Shown piece after piece: positions 1 through 7,345 of a stretch of 35,393 nucleotides of DNA. This DNA is from H17-190 sp034435615 (lineage in GTDB: Bacteria > Chloroflexota > Dehalococcoidia > SM23-28-2 > HRBIN24). Each line of letters begins with the position of its first letter. The first letter of the stretch is position 1. The notes under the pieces were generated by a model. The model saw nothing but the letters and a program-made list of their open reading frames with translations. It was not told the origin of the DNA and made no database searches. The stretch covers positions 1 to 35,393 of the forward strand of contig DAOTWZ010000083.1 in the NCBI GenBank assembly GCA_034435615.1, read 5' to 3'. The position numbers and the translations under genes are program-made.

Positions 1-753
1 CACCGCATCACCGAGCCCGAGTACCGGGCGGCCCTGGAGTTCATAGGGGAGATGGCCAGGATCCCCTATGAGATCCCCCTCTGGTTCGACCTGGTCATCG
101 GCCAGCTGGTAGACGACATCACCTACGAGGAGTACAACCGCCTGGGGGGCACCGTGTCCAACATCCTGGGCCCCTACTATCTGGAGGGTGCCCCGGAGCG
201 GCCCCGCCCCTACCGCCTGGGCCGCGAGGACGAGCCCGGAGAGGTGCTCTTCGTCTCGGGCCGCGTCCTGGACGCCACCACCGGCGCTCCCCTGGCCGGG
301 GCGCTCCTGGACGTCTGGCAGGCCGCCGCCAACGGCCTTTACGACCACCAGGACCCCCAGCAGCCCCCCTTCAATATGCGGGGCAAGTTCCGCACCGACG
401 AGGAGGGGCGGTACGAGTTCCGGACCGTCATCCCCGGCAACTACACCATCCCCCACGACGGCCCCACTGGCCGCTTCCTCACCGTCCTGGGGCAGCACTA
501 CTGGCGGCCCAAGCACATCCATTTCAAGGTGACCCACGAGGGCTACCAGCCCCTGGTCACCCAGCTCTACCTGGGGAGCGACGACCCCTACCTGGCCACC
601 GACGTGGCCGCCGCCACCAAGGACGAGCTGGTGGTGGACCCGGTCCGCCACGACGACCCGGCGGAGCTGGCCCAGCGCGGCCTCGACCGCCCCTTCTACA
701 CCGCCACCTTCGATATCAGGCTGGTGCCCGCCCAGGTCATGGCCAAGACCTAG
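1..753 (+). CDS. intradiol ring-cleavage dioxygenase (5' end outside window)
   Basis: The reading frame is open from base 1 and ends at TAG 751-753, so the N-terminus lies upstream of the window. The protein matches the catechol/hydroxyquinol 1,2-dioxygenase family, non-heme Fe(III) enzymes that split a catechol ring between its two hydroxyls to give muconate-type diacids. Counting from Met at base 52, the iron ligands expected for the family are visible: Tyr97 (in NGLYDHQ), Tyr150, His155 and His157 (in HYWRPKHIH). The preceding stretch (LGPYYLEGAP, then a beta-sandwich from about residue 64) is typical of the catalytic domain, and the part before it is the end of the dimerising N-terminal domain. 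The substrate cannot be fixed; hydroxyquinol or catechol are the usual options. A strong hairpin follows the stop, so this is probably the last gene of an operon entering from the left. Confidence 0.9.
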   Translation, partial: HRITEPEYRAALEFIGEMARIPYEIPLWFDLVIGQLVDDITYEEYNRLGGTVSNILGPYYLEGAPERPRPYRLGREDEPGEVLFVSGRVLDATTGAPLAGALLDVWQAAANGLYDHQDPQQPPFNMRGKFRTDEEGRYEFRTVIPGNYTIPHDGPTGRFLTVLGQHYWRPKHIHFKVTHEGYQPLVTQLYLGSDDPYLATDVAAATKDELVVDPVRHDDPAELAQRGLDRPFYTATFDIRLVPAQVMAKT

Positions 754-797
754 GGAGATAGATAACCCGGCGCTCCCCTGCCTGAGCGGCGTTGGGC

Positions 798-831
798 CAG
801 GGCCCCGGGGCGTCATCTCCCCGGGGCCCTG
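798..831. terminator. perfect 13-bp hairpin after the dioxygenase
   Basis: Bases 798-810 (CAGGGCCCCGGGG) pair perfectly with 819-831 across an 8-nt loop. It lies 45 bases after the dioxygenase stop. There is no T-run, so it is a GC hairpin rather than a textbook intrinsic terminator, but its position fits transcription termination or 3'-end protection. Confidence 0.6.
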
Positions 832-927
832 TCGCGGCCTCTGTAACGGCCCCCTGCACCCCACGTCCATAAGGTCAGGACGCCCCCCTCTGGACGGCCG
901 GCACGGCGGGGCGGCAGGCCGGGGAAA

Positions 928-3015
928 ATGAGAAACGACTCCCGACTACCGGACGCGGGGCGGCCCGCGGCCCGGCTGCAGTGGCGATGGCCCTTCCAGG
1001 CCTCTCGCCGGCCCCGGCTCCTCCTCCTCTTCACGGCCGTCTATATCTCCGTGGGCACCATCCTCGGGGCGGTCATCGCCCTTGGCCTCGCCCGCTACGT
1101 GGCCGACCGTGTGGCCGAGCAGGTCTCCCGGGACGTCGGGTCCCTCACGGAGGAGTTCGTGGCCACCCAAATGACCTCGCAGCTCGCCGGCACGGGGCTG
1201 GAGGGCCTGAGAGGCAATGGCCTCGCCGCCTTCGATAGCTTCGTCCGCCAGCGACTGCTGCGACCGCCCATCCTGCGCATCAACGTATGGGACAGCCGCG
1301 GCAGCATCGTCTACTCCACTCAGGCCGGGCTTCTGGGCCAGTCCCCTGGCCTGGACGAGCACCTTCAGGAGGCGCTGGCCGGCCAGACCGTGGTGGAGGT
1401 GGAGAGCGTCGAGGGAGCGGAGGGGGGCGGCCTGGAGGGCTACAGCCGGATAATGGAGGTCTACACGCCCATCCGCCTCGGCCAGGCCGGCCCGCCCGTG
1501 GGCGCCTTCGAGATCTACCGGGACTACAGCTCCGTGGCCTCCCTGGTGGCCGGCGTGGAGAGGGGCGTCCTCCTGGCCATGGGCTCGGGGCTGGCCGCCC
1601 TCTACCTGGCCATCCTGCTGGTGGTGAAGGGCGGCTCCGACCTCATCCGTCACCAGGAGCAAGAGATCGAGGAGAAGCGGGCCACCCTGCAGCACCTGGC
1701 CTACCATAACTCCCTCACCGGCCTGCCCAACCGCGCCCTCGTCCGGGACCGCCTGGAGGTGGCCCTGGCCCAGGCGGCGCGGAGCCGTCAGCGGCTCGCC
1801 GTCCTCTTCCTGGACCTGGACCGCTTCAAGCTCATCAACGACAGCCTCGGCCACCGTGTGGGGGACGATGTGCTGCGGGAGATCGGCAACCGGCTCGTCC
1901 TCTCGGTGCGGGAGGGGGACACCGTGGCCCGCATGGGAGGCGACGAGTTCGTACTGCTCCTGGGAGGCTTCGCCAGGGTGGAGGAGGTGGCGGACGCCGC
2001 CCGCCGCATCCTGGAGCGGCTGCGCCGGCCCCTCCTGCTCGGCGGTCAGGAGCTGCACGTCACCGTCAGTATGGGCATCGCCCTCTGGCCGGACGACGGC
2101 CAGGACGCCGATACCCTCATCCGCAACGCCGACGCCGCCATGTACCGGGCCAAGGAGCAGGGGCGGGACAACTTCCAGTTCTTCACCCCGGAGCTGCAGG
2201 AGGCCATGCACCGCCGCCTCACCGTGGGCAACGAGCTGCGGCGGGCCCTGGAACGAGAGGAGTTCACCGTCTACTTCCAGCCCGTCTTCCACCTGGGGAC
2301 AGGGAAGCTGGAGGGAGTGGAGGCCCTCGTCCGCTGGCAGCACCCGGAGCGGGGCCTCGTCATGCCCGGCGACTTCATATCCATAGCCGAGGAGACCGGC
2401 CTCATCGTCCCTATCGGCGAGCGGGTGCTGCGCCTGGCCTGCCAGGCAGCCCGCCGCTGGCACGAGGCCGGCCACCCCATCTGGGTCTCCGTCAACCTCT
2501 CCAGCCGCCAGTTCAAGCAGCCCAACCTGGCCGGCCTGGTGGCCAGCGTCCTCCAGGAGACCGGCCTGCCTCCCCACGCCCTGGAGCTGGAGATCACCGA
2601 GACCACCGCCATGGCCGACCCGGACTACACCGTGGCCGTCCTGGGGCAGCTCCGCCAGATGGGCGTCCGCATAGCCCTGGACGACTTCGGCAGTGGCTAC
2701 TCCTCCCTCAACTACCTGCGCCGCCTCCCCATAGACAAGGTGAAGATAGACCGCTCTTTCATCCACGACGTGACCCGGGACGCCAACGATGCCGCCATAG
2801 CCCAGGCCATCATCGCTATGGCCCACAGTCTGGGCCTGCGGGTGGTGGCGGAGGGCGTGGAAGAGGCGGGACAACTGGAGTTCCTGCGCCACCGCCACTG
2901 TGACGAGGTGCAGGGCTACCTGACGGCCCGCCCCATGCCCGCCGATGGCCTGACGCGGCTCCTGGAGAGGCCCGTCTTCGCCCCCCTCACGGGCGCCGGC
3001 GACCAGACCTCCTGA
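928..3015 (+). CDS. membrane-anchored GGDEF-EAL protein (c-di-GMP turnover)
   Basis: A 695-residue signalling protein. Hydrophobic segments at about 31-54 and 213-233 bracket an extracytoplasmic sensor region of about 160 residues, with a short cytoplasmic coiled linker (240-258) next. The diguanylate cyclase domain (about 260-420) has an intact GGDEF motif at 337-341 and an RxxD inhibitory site at 328-331. The phosphodiesterase domain (about 430-680) keeps EAL at 465-467, Asn523, Glu555, the DDFGSG loop 585-590, Lys606 and Glu642. Both domains therefore look catalytically competent and net activity cannot be predicted. The ATG at 928 has only a weak GGGG upstream but is needed for the first membrane segment. 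It appears monocistronic, preceded by the hairpin at 798-831. Confidence 0.95.
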   Translation: MRNDSRLPDAGRPAARLQWRWPFQASRRPRLLLLFTAVYISVGTILGAVIALGLARYVADRVAEQVSRDVGSLTEEFVATQMTSQLAGTGLEGLRGNGLAAFDSFVRQRLLRPPILRINVWDSRGSIVYSTQAGLLGQSPGLDEHLQEALAGQTVVEVESVEGAEGGGLEGYSRIMEVYTPIRLGQAGPPVGAFEIYRDYSSVASLVAGVERGVLLAMGSGLAALYLAILLVVKGGSDLIRHQEQEIEEKRATLQHLAYHNSLTGLPNRALVRDRLEVALAQAARSRQRLAVLFLDLDRFKLINDSLGHRVGDDVLREIGNRLVLSVREGDTVARMGGDEFVLLLGGFARVEEVADAARRILERLRRPLLLGGQELHVTVSMGIALWPDDGQDADTLIRNADAAMYRAKEQGRDNFQFFTPELQEAMHRRLTVGNELRRALEREEFTVYFQPVFHLGTGKLEGVEALVRWQHPERGLVMPGDFISIAEETGLIVPIGERVLRLACQAARRWHEAGHPIWVSVNLSSRQFKQPNLAGLVASVLQETGLPPHALELEITETTAMADPDYTVAVLGQLRQMGVRIALDDFGSGYSSLNYLRRLPIDKVKIDRSFIHDVTRDANDAAIAQAIIAMAHSLGLRVVAEGVEEAGQLEFLRHRHCDEVQGYLTARPMPADGLTRLLERPVFAPLTGAGDQTS

Positions 3016-3083
3016 CCCCAGAAGGCGCTCCACCCATCCGTGAAATCTTTATGAATTTTTGATACCCTTGATGACCAACCGCT

Positions 3084-3113
3084 TTTACACAGGACGATGG
3101 TTATGTATATAAA
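3084..3113 (+). promoter_or_regulatory. candidate sigma-70-type promoter
   Basis: TTTACA (3084-3089) is followed after 18 bases by TATAAA (3108-3113), in an AT-rich island (about 3040-3120) that stands out from the GC-rich surroundings. The predicted start near 3120 falls just before the paired hairpins leading to the small gene at 3167. Confidence 0.5.
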
Positions 3114-3121
3114 GGCATGTA

Positions 3122-3164
3122 GGGCTTGGGATGCGGAAGCCTCTGGCCCGAAGGTCAGGAGGGC
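3122..3164 (+). promoter_or_regulatory. two competing leader hairpins, one covering the ribosome binding site
   Basis: Hairpin 1 pairs GGGCTT (3122-3127) with AAGCCT (3137-3142). Hairpin 2 pairs CCTCTGGCC (3140-3148) with 3153-3162 around a CGAA loop, with G3158 bulged and one G-T wobble. Its right arm contains the whole AGGAGG (3157-3162) used by the ATG at 3167. The two hairpins share 3140-3142, so they should exclude each other, as in a translational switch. No known riboswitch consensus was recognised. GC-rich DNA makes chance pairing likely, so the regulatory reading is inference. Confidence 0.35.
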
Positions 3165-3166
3165 AG

Positions 3167-3373
3167 ATGCGGGAGGACGAACGACAGATGCCTTGGGTCC
3201 ACGAGACCCCTGCCAGACGCAACGGGGACAAGAGACGGGAGAGGATGGAGGCGCTTCAGCTCGCCATCCAGGCTACCAACAACATTCGCTGCGATAGCAT
3301 CAACGAGCTGCTGGTAGCTGCCGAGGCGATCATGCGGTGGCTCGAGCAGCCGGTCCACCACGAGGACGAATGA
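3167..3373 (+). CDS. small hypothetical protein, 68 aa
   Basis: Family not recognised. The ATG at 3167 is chosen because AGGAGGG (3157-3163) sits just upstream. Alternatives in the same frame are ATG 3131 (80 aa, no ribosome site) and ATG 3245 (42 aa, GGGAGAGG upstream). The first 38 residues are charged and Arg/Glu-rich. The C-terminal 42 residues (from MEALQLAIQ) form a plausible amphipathic helical pair ending in an acidic HHEDE tail. A promoter-like sequence and structured leader precede it. It stands alone downstream of the GGDEF-EAL gene; any link to c-di-GMP signalling is unproven. Confidence 0.5.
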   Translation: MREDERQMPWVHETPARRNGDKRRERMEALQLAIQATNNIRCDSINELLVAAEAIMRWLEQPVHHEDE

Positions 3374-3414
3374 GCGCGCCGGGGCGGCCTCCCCCGGGCT
3401 GCCCCTAGAGGCCA

Positions 3415-3456
3415 CGGCGGGCGATGTTACCCCGTCGTGGGGGCTATCGCCCGCCG
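3415..3456. terminator. bidirectional terminator-like hairpin between convergent genes
   Basis: CGGCGGGCGAT (3415-3425) pairs perfectly with ATCGCCCGCCG (3446-3456). Inside the 20-base loop a second short stem CCCC/GGGG can form. It lies between the small plus-strand gene and the minus-strand esterase, where a shared terminator is expected. There is no T-run. Confidence 0.5.
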
Positions 3457-3532
3457 CACCGGTCCGGTTACTCGTTCCCGGGAGCGGCTGTCTGCGGCTC
3501 CTGGCCCGCTAGCGACGCCAGGGAGACCCCGC

Positions 3533-4459
3533 TCACTCGCCGGCGAAGGCTGCCTTCAACGCCCCTGCGGCGGCGTGCACCGCCACCCGCGTCGAGCGGA
3601 AGCCGAAGGTGAAAAAGCCGTGTAGCTGGCCCTGGAAGCGGATACAGGTGACGGGCACCCCGGCCTCGTTCAGACGGGCGGCGTAGGCCTCGCCCTCGTC
3701 CCTCAGGGGGTCGTATTCGGCGGTGATGACCAGGGCGGAGGGCAGCCCCCGCAGGTCGCTGGCGTGGAGGGGGGCCGCCCGCGGGTCGCTGCGGTCCGCC
3801 TCGTTGCGCAGGTAGTGGCCCCAGAACCAGAGCATGAAGCGCCGGTCCAGGAAGTAGCCCTCGCCGAACTCGATGGCGGAGGGGGTGCTGGCGTCGTACT
3901 CCGTCACCGGGTAGACCAGGAGCTGATGGCGCAGCCGCGGCCCTCCCTGGTCGCGGGCCAGGAGGGAGACGACGGCGGCCAGGTTGCCCCCGGCGCTGTC
4001 TCCCCCCACGGCGATGCGGTCCGGGTCGCCGCCCAGGGAGGCGGCGTTCTCCGCCACCCATTTCGTAGCGGCGAAGCAGTCCTCCACCGCCGCCGGGAAC
4101 TTGTGCTCGGGTGCCAGCCGGTAGTCCACCGAGACGACGATGCAGCCAGCGGCGTTGGCCAGGGCGCGGCAGGCCGGGTCGTGGGTCTCCAGGTCCCCTA
4201 TGACCCAGCCCCCGCCGTGGAAGTAGACCAGGGCGCCAAAGGGCCCCTGCCCCTCCGGCACGTAGATGCGGACGGGTATCTCGCCCGCCGGGCCCGGTAT
4301 CCTGCGGTCCTCCACCTTGGCCACCGGCTCCCTCGGGATGTTGGCCGTCATCACGCGGATGAACTGGCGCACCTCGCTGGGCGGCAGCTCCGCCGGGTGC
4401 GGCCCTCCCTGGGCGGCCAGTTGCTCCAGAAAGGCCTTGTTCTCCAGGTCCAGAGGCAT
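3533..4459 (-). CDS. HSL-family alpha/beta hydrolase (esterase/lipase)
   Basis: A 308-residue cytoplasmic hydrolase of the hormone-sensitive-lipase (bacterial family IV) type. Signature elements are the oxyanion motif HGGGW (81-85), nucleophile elbow GDSAGG with Ser155, acid Asp250 (EYDPLRDEG) and His280 (QLHGF). Length and spacing fit the family, and an N-terminal cap (1-45) is present. The start has a good AGGAGGT six bases upstream. It is third in a minus-strand run behind a luciferase-like monooxygenase and another alpha/beta hydrolase, with a 27-base gap to the latter, so it is probably co-transcribed. The enzyme class is certain; the substrate is not, probably a short-chain ester or lactone. 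Confidence 0.93.
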   Translation of the reverse strand: MPLDLENKAFLEQLAAQGGPHPAELPPSEVRQFIRVMTANIPREPVAKVEDRRIPGPAGEIPVRIYVPEGQGPFGALVYFHGGGWVIGDLETHDPACRALANAAGCIVVSVDYRLAPEHKFPAAVEDCFAATKWVAENAASLGGDPDRIAVGGDSAGGNLAAVVSLLARDQGGPRLRHQLLVYPVTEYDASTPSAIEFGEGYFLDRRFMLWFWGHYLRNEADRSDPRAAPLHASDLRGLPSALVITAEYDPLRDEGEAYAARLNEAGVPVTCIRFQGQLHGFFTFGFRSTRVAVHAAAGALKAAFAGE

Positions 4460-4486
4460 GGTCCCACCTCCTGAAGGCTGGCAGCG

Positions 4487-5287
4487 CTAGGCGGCCAGGA
4501 ACTGGCGGACGGTCTGCAGCACCTGCTCCAGTTGCTCCAGTTGGGGCAGGTGGCCCGCTCGTTCTATCATGGCCACGCGGGCGCCCGGGATACGCCGGGC
4601 GAACTCCTCGGCGTAGACGGGCGGAACCAGGCGGTCATCCTTGCCCCAGACGATGAGGGTGGGTGCCCTGATGCGGTAGATGCGCTTCTTGAGCCCCTTG
4701 TCGGGGATGGGCCAGGCGAACTTGCCGATGGTGGAGGCCATGGCCCAGATGAAGCGGGCCTGGGCCTCCGCCGCCTCCTCGCCGTCCTGGGGCATGGCCA
4801 GCACCATCCTGGCCACCTCGCCCTCCGGGTCATAGAAGAGCGCCTTGGGCAGCTCCTCCGGCGGGTAGGTGGCGATGTTGCGGATGGGCACGTCGTCTCG
4901 CCACAGGCCGATGGGCGCTATGAGGACCAGCTTGCTCACCCGCTCCGGGTAGCAGGCGGCCAGCTCCGCCGCCAGCATCCCCCCGAAGGAGTGGCCGATG
5001 ATGGGCACCCGCTCCAGCCCCAGTCGGTCCAGCAGGTCGCTGTAGAGGAAGACCAGGTCCCAGAGGTCGTCCAGCTTGCGCACGGCGTCGGGGTCGCCGG
5101 GGGTGGTGCCGGGCCCCTCGGGGGCGTAGACGGTGTAGCTCTGGGCCAGCCCCTCCAGGAAGGGGTCCCAGCGCAGGCCGCCAGCCCCGTGGAGAAAGAC
5201 CAGGGGCGGACCGCTCCCCGCCGTCTTCACGTGCACCGTTATCTCGTCCGACCAGGTGCTCACCGTCCGGTCCTGCACCTGCACCAT
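4487..5287 (-). CDS. alpha/beta hydrolase (meta-cleavage-hydrolase-like)
   Basis: A 266-residue alpha/beta hydrolase. The ATG at 5287 is preferred over an in-frame start 15 codons earlier because AGGAGG lies 8 bases upstream. Visible catalytic elements: HGAGG oxyanion region (33-37), GHSFGG with Ser100, acid Asp217/Asp218 in WGKDDRLVP, and His246 in AGHLPQ. The pattern resembles meta-cleavage product hydrolases and epoxide or ester hydrolases acting on small ring-derived substrates. It lies between the luciferase-like monooxygenase and the HSL esterase on the same strand. A 10-bp GC hairpin lies in the 79-base gap upstream and may reduce expression relative to the first gene. Confidence 0.9.
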   Translation of the reverse strand: MVQVQDRTVSTWSDEITVHVKTAGSGPPLVFLHGAGGLRWDPFLEGLAQSYTVYAPEGPGTTPGDPDAVRKLDDLWDLVFLYSDLLDRLGLERVPIIGHSFGGMLAAELAACYPERVSKLVLIAPIGLWRDDVPIRNIATYPPEELPKALFYDPEGEVARMVLAMPQDGEEAAEAQARFIWAMASTIGKFAWPIPDKGLKKRIYRIRAPTLIVWGKDDRLVPPVYAEEFARRIPGARVAMIERAGHLPQLEQLEQVLQTVRQFLAA

Positions 5288-5333
5288 GGCGCGCTCCTCC
5301 TGCCTATCGGTCTCGCGGTCCCTGGATGGCATA

Positions 5334-5359
5334 GGGGCGGGGGTCAGCGCCCCCGCCCC
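5334..5359 (-). terminator. 10-bp GC hairpin inside the monooxygenase-hydrolase operon
   Basis: GGGGCGGGGG (5334-5343) pairs perfectly with CCCCCGCCCC (5350-5359) around a 6-base loop. It starts just after the monooxygenase stop and lies upstream of the hydrolase ribosome site. No T-run follows on the minus strand. It may act as a partial terminator or as an mRNA processing or stability element. Confidence 0.45.
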
Positions 5360-5366
5360 CTCACCC

Positions 5367-6605
5367 TTAGCTGGTGGATGCCGCTCCCTCCGCCTTCAGC
5401 AGCTTCTTGGGCCACCAGTGGTTCTCCCAGCCTTCGTCCTCCCAGTAGTGACGCAGGTGGGGCAGCACCTCGCGAGCGAACAGGTCTATGTTCTTCAGCG
5501 TCAGCTCGTGGGGCATGGAGCCGATCTGCAGCAGCACCATCAGGTTCCCCACCCGCAGCCCTCTTATCACTTCCTCCACCAGGCGGTCCCGCACCGTGGC
5601 CGGGCTGCCGGCGATGACGAAGCTCTGCTCGTTGAAGTCGCGGAAGCGCATCTCCTTGAGGGCCAGCCAGGCCTCGACGATGGCCGGGTTCTTCAGGCTA
5701 CTCACCAGGCTACGGTAGTCCTGGTGACCAGGAGCAGCGAAGAAGTGCAGCGGGATGTGCAGGTCCTTGTGGTAGAAGTATTCCACGTGGCGGCCGTACT
5801 CCTCCTCCGCTCGGGCGTCCGTCTCTGAGACACAGACCAACTGCAGGAAGCCGAAGCGGTAGGGGTTGAGGTCCAGGCCGCGCCGGGCTACCGCCTCCCA
5901 GAAGCCCTCGGCGAAGCGCTTGGCCGCCTTGGCGCCGAAGTAGCTCAGGAAGCAGTAGACGTGGCCCAGCTCCGCCACCAGGTCCCAGGTGCTGACGCTC
6001 CCCGCCCCGGGCACCCAGATGGGCGGGTGAGGCTGCTGCACCGGCCGCGGCCAGATGTTCACCATCCCGTACTGGTAGTAGCGGCCGTTCCAGGCGAAGA
6101 TCTCGTTGGTGGTCCAGGCCTTGACGATGAGGTCGTGGGCCTCCCGCCAGCGGGGGCGCTGGTCCATGGGCGGCACCCCGTAAATGAAGTTCACGTCCAT
6201 GGAGGTGCCCAGCGGCATGCCGGCGATGAGCCGCCCCCCGCTGATCTGGTCTATCATGGCGTACTCCTCGGCCACCCGTATGGGGGGCGAGGTGGGCAGC
6301 GTGGACCCCATCTGGACGATGGCCACGTCCAGGCCGTTGGTCATCTTGGCCAGGGCGGAGCCCATCAGGTTGGGGTTGGGCATGAAGCCGTAGGCGTTCT
6401 GGTGGTGCTCGTTGGTGCAGATGCCGTCGAAGCCCATCTTGGCAGCGTAGAGAAGCTCGTCCAGCGACCAGTTGTAGTACTGGCTCACCCGTTCGGGATC
6501 GGCCAGCTCCCACCAGGGTGGCGTCACCCACACCGACTCGTACCGCTTCTCGAAGTCATCGGGCAGCTCACGGTGGGGCATCAGATGGAACATGCTTATC
6601 TTCAT
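5367..6605 (-). CDS. luciferase-like flavin-dependent monooxygenase
   Basis: A 412-residue member of the bacterial luciferase superfamily: TIM-barrel oxidoreductases using reduced FMN or coenzyme F420. Recognisable elements are the N-terminal strand MKISMFHLMPHR, NEHHQNAYG (about 65-73), the core motif ISGGRLIAGMPLG and QPHPPIWVPG. It is longer than most F420-type members, nearer to FMNH2 monooxygenases of the alkanal/nitrilotriacetate/type II Baeyer-Villiger group. AAGGAGGG seven bases before the ATG fixes the start. It is first in a minus-strand cluster with two hydrolases. A monooxygenase making an ester or lactone that downstream hydrolases open is an attractive but unproven scheme. Confidence 0.9.
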   Translation of the reverse strand: MKISMFHLMPHRELPDDFEKRYESVWVTPPWWELADPERVSQYYNWSLDELLYAAKMGFDGICTNEHHQNAYGFMPNPNLMGSALAKMTNGLDVAIVQMGSTLPTSPPIRVAEEYAMIDQISGGRLIAGMPLGTSMDVNFIYGVPPMDQRPRWREAHDLIVKAWTTNEIFAWNGRYYQYGMVNIWPRPVQQPHPPIWVPGAGSVSTWDLVAELGHVYCFLSYFGAKAAKRFAEGFWEAVARRGLDLNPYRFGFLQLVCVSETDARAEEEYGRHVEYFYHKDLHIPLHFFAAPGHQDYRSLVSSLKNPAIVEAWLALKEMRFRDFNEQSFVIAGSPATVRDRLVEEVIRGLRVGNLMVLLQIGSMPHELTLKNIDLFAREVLPHLRHYWEDEGWENHWWPKKLLKAEGAASTS

Positions 6606-6720
6606 CTCTTAGCCCTCCTTCCGTCTCTGGTCCCGTGGCCGGCGCCAGCTACGGCTCTCCCTAAGCTCCCGCCCCCTTCGCTCGGATGGGCTAGAGTTAT
6701 GGGCTGTATGGAATGACTCT

Positions 6721-6749
6721 ATGTAACCCGTCTCGCCTAACCTTGTCAA
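6721..6749 (-). promoter_or_regulatory. candidate promoter for the monooxygenase operon
   Basis: On the minus strand a perfect TTGACA (6749-6744) is followed after 17 bases by TTACAT (6726-6721). It lies in an AT-rich patch about 115 bases before the monooxygenase start. The -10 matches only 3 of 6 consensus bases. I found no convincing plus-strand promoter for the VOC gene in the same 284-base intergenic region (6606-6889). Confidence 0.4.
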
Positions 6750-6889
6750 TAACAGGTATATGATGGCATGACTATTTCATTTTGTGTCAGCGGGCGCCGT
6801 CCCTGGCCGGGAGGGCTCCCCGGCGCTCCGTATTTCCTCGTATCCTCGGTGCAGGGCCAGACGGCCCAGGTCAGGCGCAGGAGGTGGCC

Positions 6890-7249
6890 ATGATCAAGAA
6901 GCTGCAGAATGTCTACCTGGCGGCCCCGGACGTAGGGAAGGCGGTCGCTTTCTACCGGGACGTGCTGGGCCTGAACCTGCGCTTCCAGGACGGGGAGCGC
7001 TGGGCCCAGTTCGACGCTGGCGGCGTCTCCTTCGCCGTGGCCGCCGTGGGCGAGGGGACGGCCGTCCCCGGCGGGGGCGCCGTCGTCGTTTTTGAGGTGG
7101 AAGACCTGGAGAGGGCTCTGGCGGAGCTGCGGCCCCGCGGCGTCAGGGTGGAGGGCGACATCGTCGATATGGGGGCCCACGGCCGCTACGTCAACATCCG
7201 CGACCCCTTCGGCAATCCGCTGCAGCTCTTCCAGCGGGCCGCCTCCTGA
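6890..7249 (+). CDS. VOC (glyoxalase/bleomycin-resistance fold) protein
   Basis: A 119-residue single-module vicinal-oxygen-chelate protein with two beta-alpha-beta-beta-beta repeats. Hallmarks are FYRDVLGL (21-28), the repeat boundary FEVEDLERALAEL (68-80) and DPFGNPLQLF (105-114). The ATG at 6890 is chosen because AGGAGGT lies just upstream; the frame is open further upstream without a ribosome site. The usual metal-binding His/Glu positions appear replaced (Asn7 in the first strand, Gln112 in the last), so it may not be a metalloenzyme. It precedes the UGSC operon by 96 bases, but that operon has its own promoter. Confidence 0.88.
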   Translation: MIKKLQNVYLAAPDVGKAVAFYRDVLGLNLRFQDGERWAQFDAGGVSFAVAAVGEGTAVPGGGAVVVFEVEDLERALAELRPRGVRVEGDIVDMGAHGRYVNIRDPFGNPLQLFQRAAS

Positions 7250-7260
7250 CGCCCCGGCGG

Positions 7261-7289
7261 TTGACACTCGCCAGCGGCCGGGCTATAGC
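7261..7289 (+). promoter_or_regulatory. promoter of the UGSC-NifU operon
   Basis: A perfect TTGACA (7261-7266) is spaced 17 bases from TATAGC (7284-7289). The predicted start near 7296 gives a leader of about 50 bases to the ATG at 7346. Confidence 0.6.
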
Positions 7290-7297
7290 TTAGACTA

Positions 7298-7333
7298 CCA
7301 CTGCTCGTCCGCCCGGGAGGCCTGTGGCAGTGG
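7298..7333 (+). promoter_or_regulatory. leader hairpin of the UGSC mRNA
   Basis: CCACTGC (7298-7304) pairs perfectly with GCAGTGG (7327-7333), almost exactly at the predicted 5' end of the message. GGGAGGG (from 7332) lies at its base, so folding could affect initiation or stabilise the RNA. Confidence 0.35.
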
Positions 7334-7345
7334 GGAGGGAGAGAA

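Noticed and set aside
946..3033. 695-aa antisense reading frame over the GGDEF-EAL gene
   Set aside because: Gly/His/Gln-rich composition without domains; mirror image of a GC-rich coding frame whose plus-strand product is clearly conserved.
3090..3170. c-di-GMP (GEMM) riboswitch downstream of the GGDEF-EAL gene
   Set aside because: A loose resemblance (GGGATGCGGAAGCC) is seen, but the conserved GCAAACC and ACGCAAAGCC elements and their pairing are absent.
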